From: Chamaecyparis obtusa
Lineage: Eukaryota > Streptophyta > Pinopsida > Cupressales > Cupressaceae
Direction of reading: 5' to 3'
DNA length: 64,000 bases
Assembly (NCBI GenBank): GCA_027943335.1
Contig: BSBK01006398.1
Location: 460,501-524,500, forward strand
Part shown: piece after piece, positions 62,030 to 64,000 of the stretch
Layout: the number at the start of each line of letters is the position of its first letter
Position numbering within the stretch: position 1 is the first letter of the stretch
The notes under the pieces: generated by a model
The model's database searches: none
Told to the model about the DNA's origin: nothing
Seen by the model: only the letters and a program-made list of their open reading frames with translations
Made by a program: the position numbers and the translations under genes

Positions 62030-62629
62030 ATTAAAATAATCTTAATCTTTCAAATTGATATGACTTTACTAAAATTTGGAAAATAATTGAGTTTTCAATG
62101 AGTAGCATTCCCAAATTTTAATTTTCTCACCCTCCTTATCTGTTATTTTTAAAGATAAATTTTCCTTTTATGTGTAATATTAATGTTTTTAAAGTCTCCA
62201 AATGGTTGATAAAAGATGCAATTGGTACCTTGAATTGATAGCTTTATCTTTCAAGATGATTTATTTCTCCCTCTTCCTACTAGTTCGCTGTCAAGTGGGA
62301 AATAATTTGTCTCCTTTTGAGGATGAATTCTCTACTTCTATGAGAGGAGTTCACTTCCTTGGGAAGAAGTAGGAATTATTTTGTTTTTATTTTAAAATAA
62401 ATTCATGCCTCCTCCCTTATATAGGTGATGAATAACTTGAAGAGGCATGTCCCTATGAAGGCCAACTTATCCTCTTTAAGACAATAAAAACATTTTATTT
62501 AATCATTCTTTTCTTCCTCAACATAGGCTGACTTGATTAGGGAGTCAAATGGATGTTTTAGCTTTTAATTAATAGTTAGATAAACCACTTTATTTTCTCC
62601 ATCGAGCCTTCTCTTAAGGGGTGGAAATG
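62030..62629 (+). other. Spacer or 3' internal remnant before the next LTR
   Basis: No recognised coding domain. The last bases, TTAAGGGGTGGAAATG, resemble a polypurine tract directly before TGATGCAGG. This stretch may therefore be the 3' end of an element whose LTR is 62630-63538. Confidence 0.45.
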
Positions 62630-63538
62630 TGATGCAGGGGCATTCTTGGGTACTTGATGAATCTACATGGAGGTGTGTTGTTTTGGTTCTATGGTACTTA
62701 GTTGTAGCTTTAATCGACGATCTTGGTTATTGAGGGAAGCTTGATCGCTAAAGGGAACTCGGTGAAACTCTGGCGCTCGATAGAACTTGTACTTGGTGAT
62801 GCTTATGGTGCTTGGTCGACGTGCTTTCTTGGTGATGCCTAGCTAGCTCGGTTGTTTCTCTGGCACTCAAGAGTTTTGGTTTACCGACTGGATTTCTTGG
62901 TGATTTGGTTGGCCGACTTGGTGCATTTAATGTTGGTATCTTTTGTCATATTCTCCTACGTAGATCTAGAGGCTGACATGGAGAATTAAATGTTTGTAAT
63001 GCTATTTGAGAGCTGACTTGTATTGCATTTAATATTTGTTTGTAGTAGAAGATGACTTGGCTTAGGAGTTAATTATATCATCCAACCAACTTGTGGCTGA
63101 AGATTAGTATTTAAGAGGTGTTTGGGTAGTTTTTTAGGACATGATCAAATTGGGAAGATAGAAGTTAGATCTGGATCCTGCAAGATCTCGAAGATCAGAT
63201 TGATTTCTAATAGTTTGTAATAACAAAGCTAGTGGTTATTTGTTTGGTTACAAGGAGATTGCTTCGTGGCTTGCGAGCTCAAGTTCAGATCTGACTTAGG
63301 GTTTCCATTAGTTGCTGATTTGTTTCAGAACTGGACTAGCTAGAGTTGTATTGGATCTTTGTTGATCTTGCAGAACTATTTCTGATTGTAATTATCCCTA
63401 ACCCAAAAGGCCTTACAGCCGGGCATGTTAATGAAAATTTGAGTTTTAAAGAAAAACTTGCTATGTATTCCGCATTGTGGTGTTTGGCTACTTGTGGGGA
63501 CTATCCTTAATTGGATCCTCCTTTCCTATCCTACTTCA
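62630..63538 (+). repeat. LTR of a plus-strand Ty3/gypsy-like element (runs off window)
   Basis: TGATGCAGGGGC to CCTATCCTACTTCA, 909 bp. It is followed by a PBS-like TGGTATTAGAGC at 63541-63552 and then a gag frame. A TATTTAAGAGGTG box near 63110 could be its TATA element. Confidence 0.78.
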
Positions 63539-63540
63539 GG

Positions 63541-63552
63541 TGGTATTAGAGC
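63541..63552 (+). other. Primer-binding site of the right-edge element
   Basis: TGGTATTAGAGC matches the initiator-Met PBS with one mismatch, 2 bp after the LTR. Confidence 0.75.
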
Positions 63553-63652
63553 TTGAAGATCTTGAGTGTGTAAACTGATCTCCGGTTGAGGCTGTTTTGC
63601 ACCATGACCTTGTTGGTGAATTATTGCTTTGGGTTTTCAAAAATCTTGAAGG

Positions 63653-64000
63653 ATGCCTCCGAGAAGATTGGACCCTAGAGTGATTGCATATCTCTGTGAT
63701 GCTATGGAATTGAAGATTACAGAGAAAGTTAAAGTTGATTTTAGTTCTGAGATAAAATTGATGAAGAATGACATGATCACCGAGGTGATGAGAGCTATTG
63801 CTGGTATGTTGAGGAATCTTGGTACTGATGATGGTTATGAGGAAGCTGCTGGAGACTTTGAAGCTACTGGATCTAGTGGTGATAACTAGAGAGACAAATC
63901 TGGTGAAGACAGAACTAGTCGGTTACATAGATCTGGAGCTCGGTTAAGTACTAGTTACCAAATGGAAGTTTCTACTTTCTCTGGTACTTTGAAACCCGAG
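63653..64000 (+). pseudogene. gag N-terminus of a gypsy-like element, with one in-frame stop
   Basis: The frame starts MPPRRLDPRVIAYLCDAMEL and is amphipathic and helix-rich. It reaches TAG at 63887-63889 after GSSGDN. Beyond the stop the same frame continues to the window end with RDKSGEDRTS and finishes MEVSTFSGTLKPE, the start of a typical capsid domain (F-x-G-x-L-x-P-E). The stop is therefore a single nonsense change inside gag rather than its end. The gene starts about 115 bp after the LTR, as expected, and continues beyond the window. Confidence 0.72.

Noticed and set aside
1..64000. CRISPR arrays, operons or bacterial defence systems
   Set aside because: The window is plant nuclear DNA. 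Regular short repeats here are microsatellites or retroelement modules, with no spacer-repeat pattern.

Overview
This window looks like nuclear DNA from a seed plant with a large, AT-rich, repeat-dominated genome. The evidence is nested LTR retrotransposons primed by initiator-Met tRNA, decayed Ty3/gypsy chromovirus and Ty1/copia polyproteins, long microsatellites, and one intact three-exon R2R3-MYB gene with plant splice sites. A gymnosperm is my guess from the sparse genes and very long LTRs; nothing seen here proves it.

Layout. 1-14940: two old, tail-to-head copies of a large non-coding retroelement family, all on the minus strand. The order is internal region, very long LTR (6455-13569), then internal region again. 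A composite copia insertion (2529-5558, CTAGA target duplications) and a solo copia LTR (11087-12374, ATATG duplications) sit inside them. 14945-15264: a CATA/CA microsatellite ending in a 28-bp palindrome. 15265-24960: a dead minus-strand Ty3/gypsy chromovirus with gag, zinc knuckle, protease, RT, RNase H, integrase and chromodomain. It is split inside RNase H by a 3368-bp TG...CA insertion (18005-21372). 24986-29229: AT-rich spacer with a possible SINE and a short tandem duplication.

29277-31541 is the only credible functional gene. It encodes a 429-residue R2R3-MYB of the bHLH-interacting class, with exons 29277-29406, 30284-30413 and 30512-31541. Its C-terminal half is an imperfect tandem duplication of about 112 residues, and intron 1 holds a cluster of inverted repeats.

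31545-44243: spacer, a decayed minus-strand copia RT (33800-35660), an unclassified repeat-like patch (38750-39290), and a long decayed minus-strand coding region of unknown family (about 40350-42960). 44244-62029: a small non-autonomous plus-strand LTR element whose right LTR was enlarged by about 650-bp tandem modules. That LTR is interrupted by the most striking feature, an apparently intact LARD-type element at 48437-61840. It has two 4659-bp LTRs that look identical, a 4086-bp internal region without gag-pol, a PBS, a PPT and AAGAT target duplications. 62630-64000: the LTR, PBS and start of gag of another plus-strand retroelement that runs off the window.

The genes form no pathway. The biology is one MYB regulator in an island of about 4 kb, surrounded by retroelements of different ages. 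The old LARD-family copies at the left and the young copy at the right show that the same non-coding family has been active over a long time.
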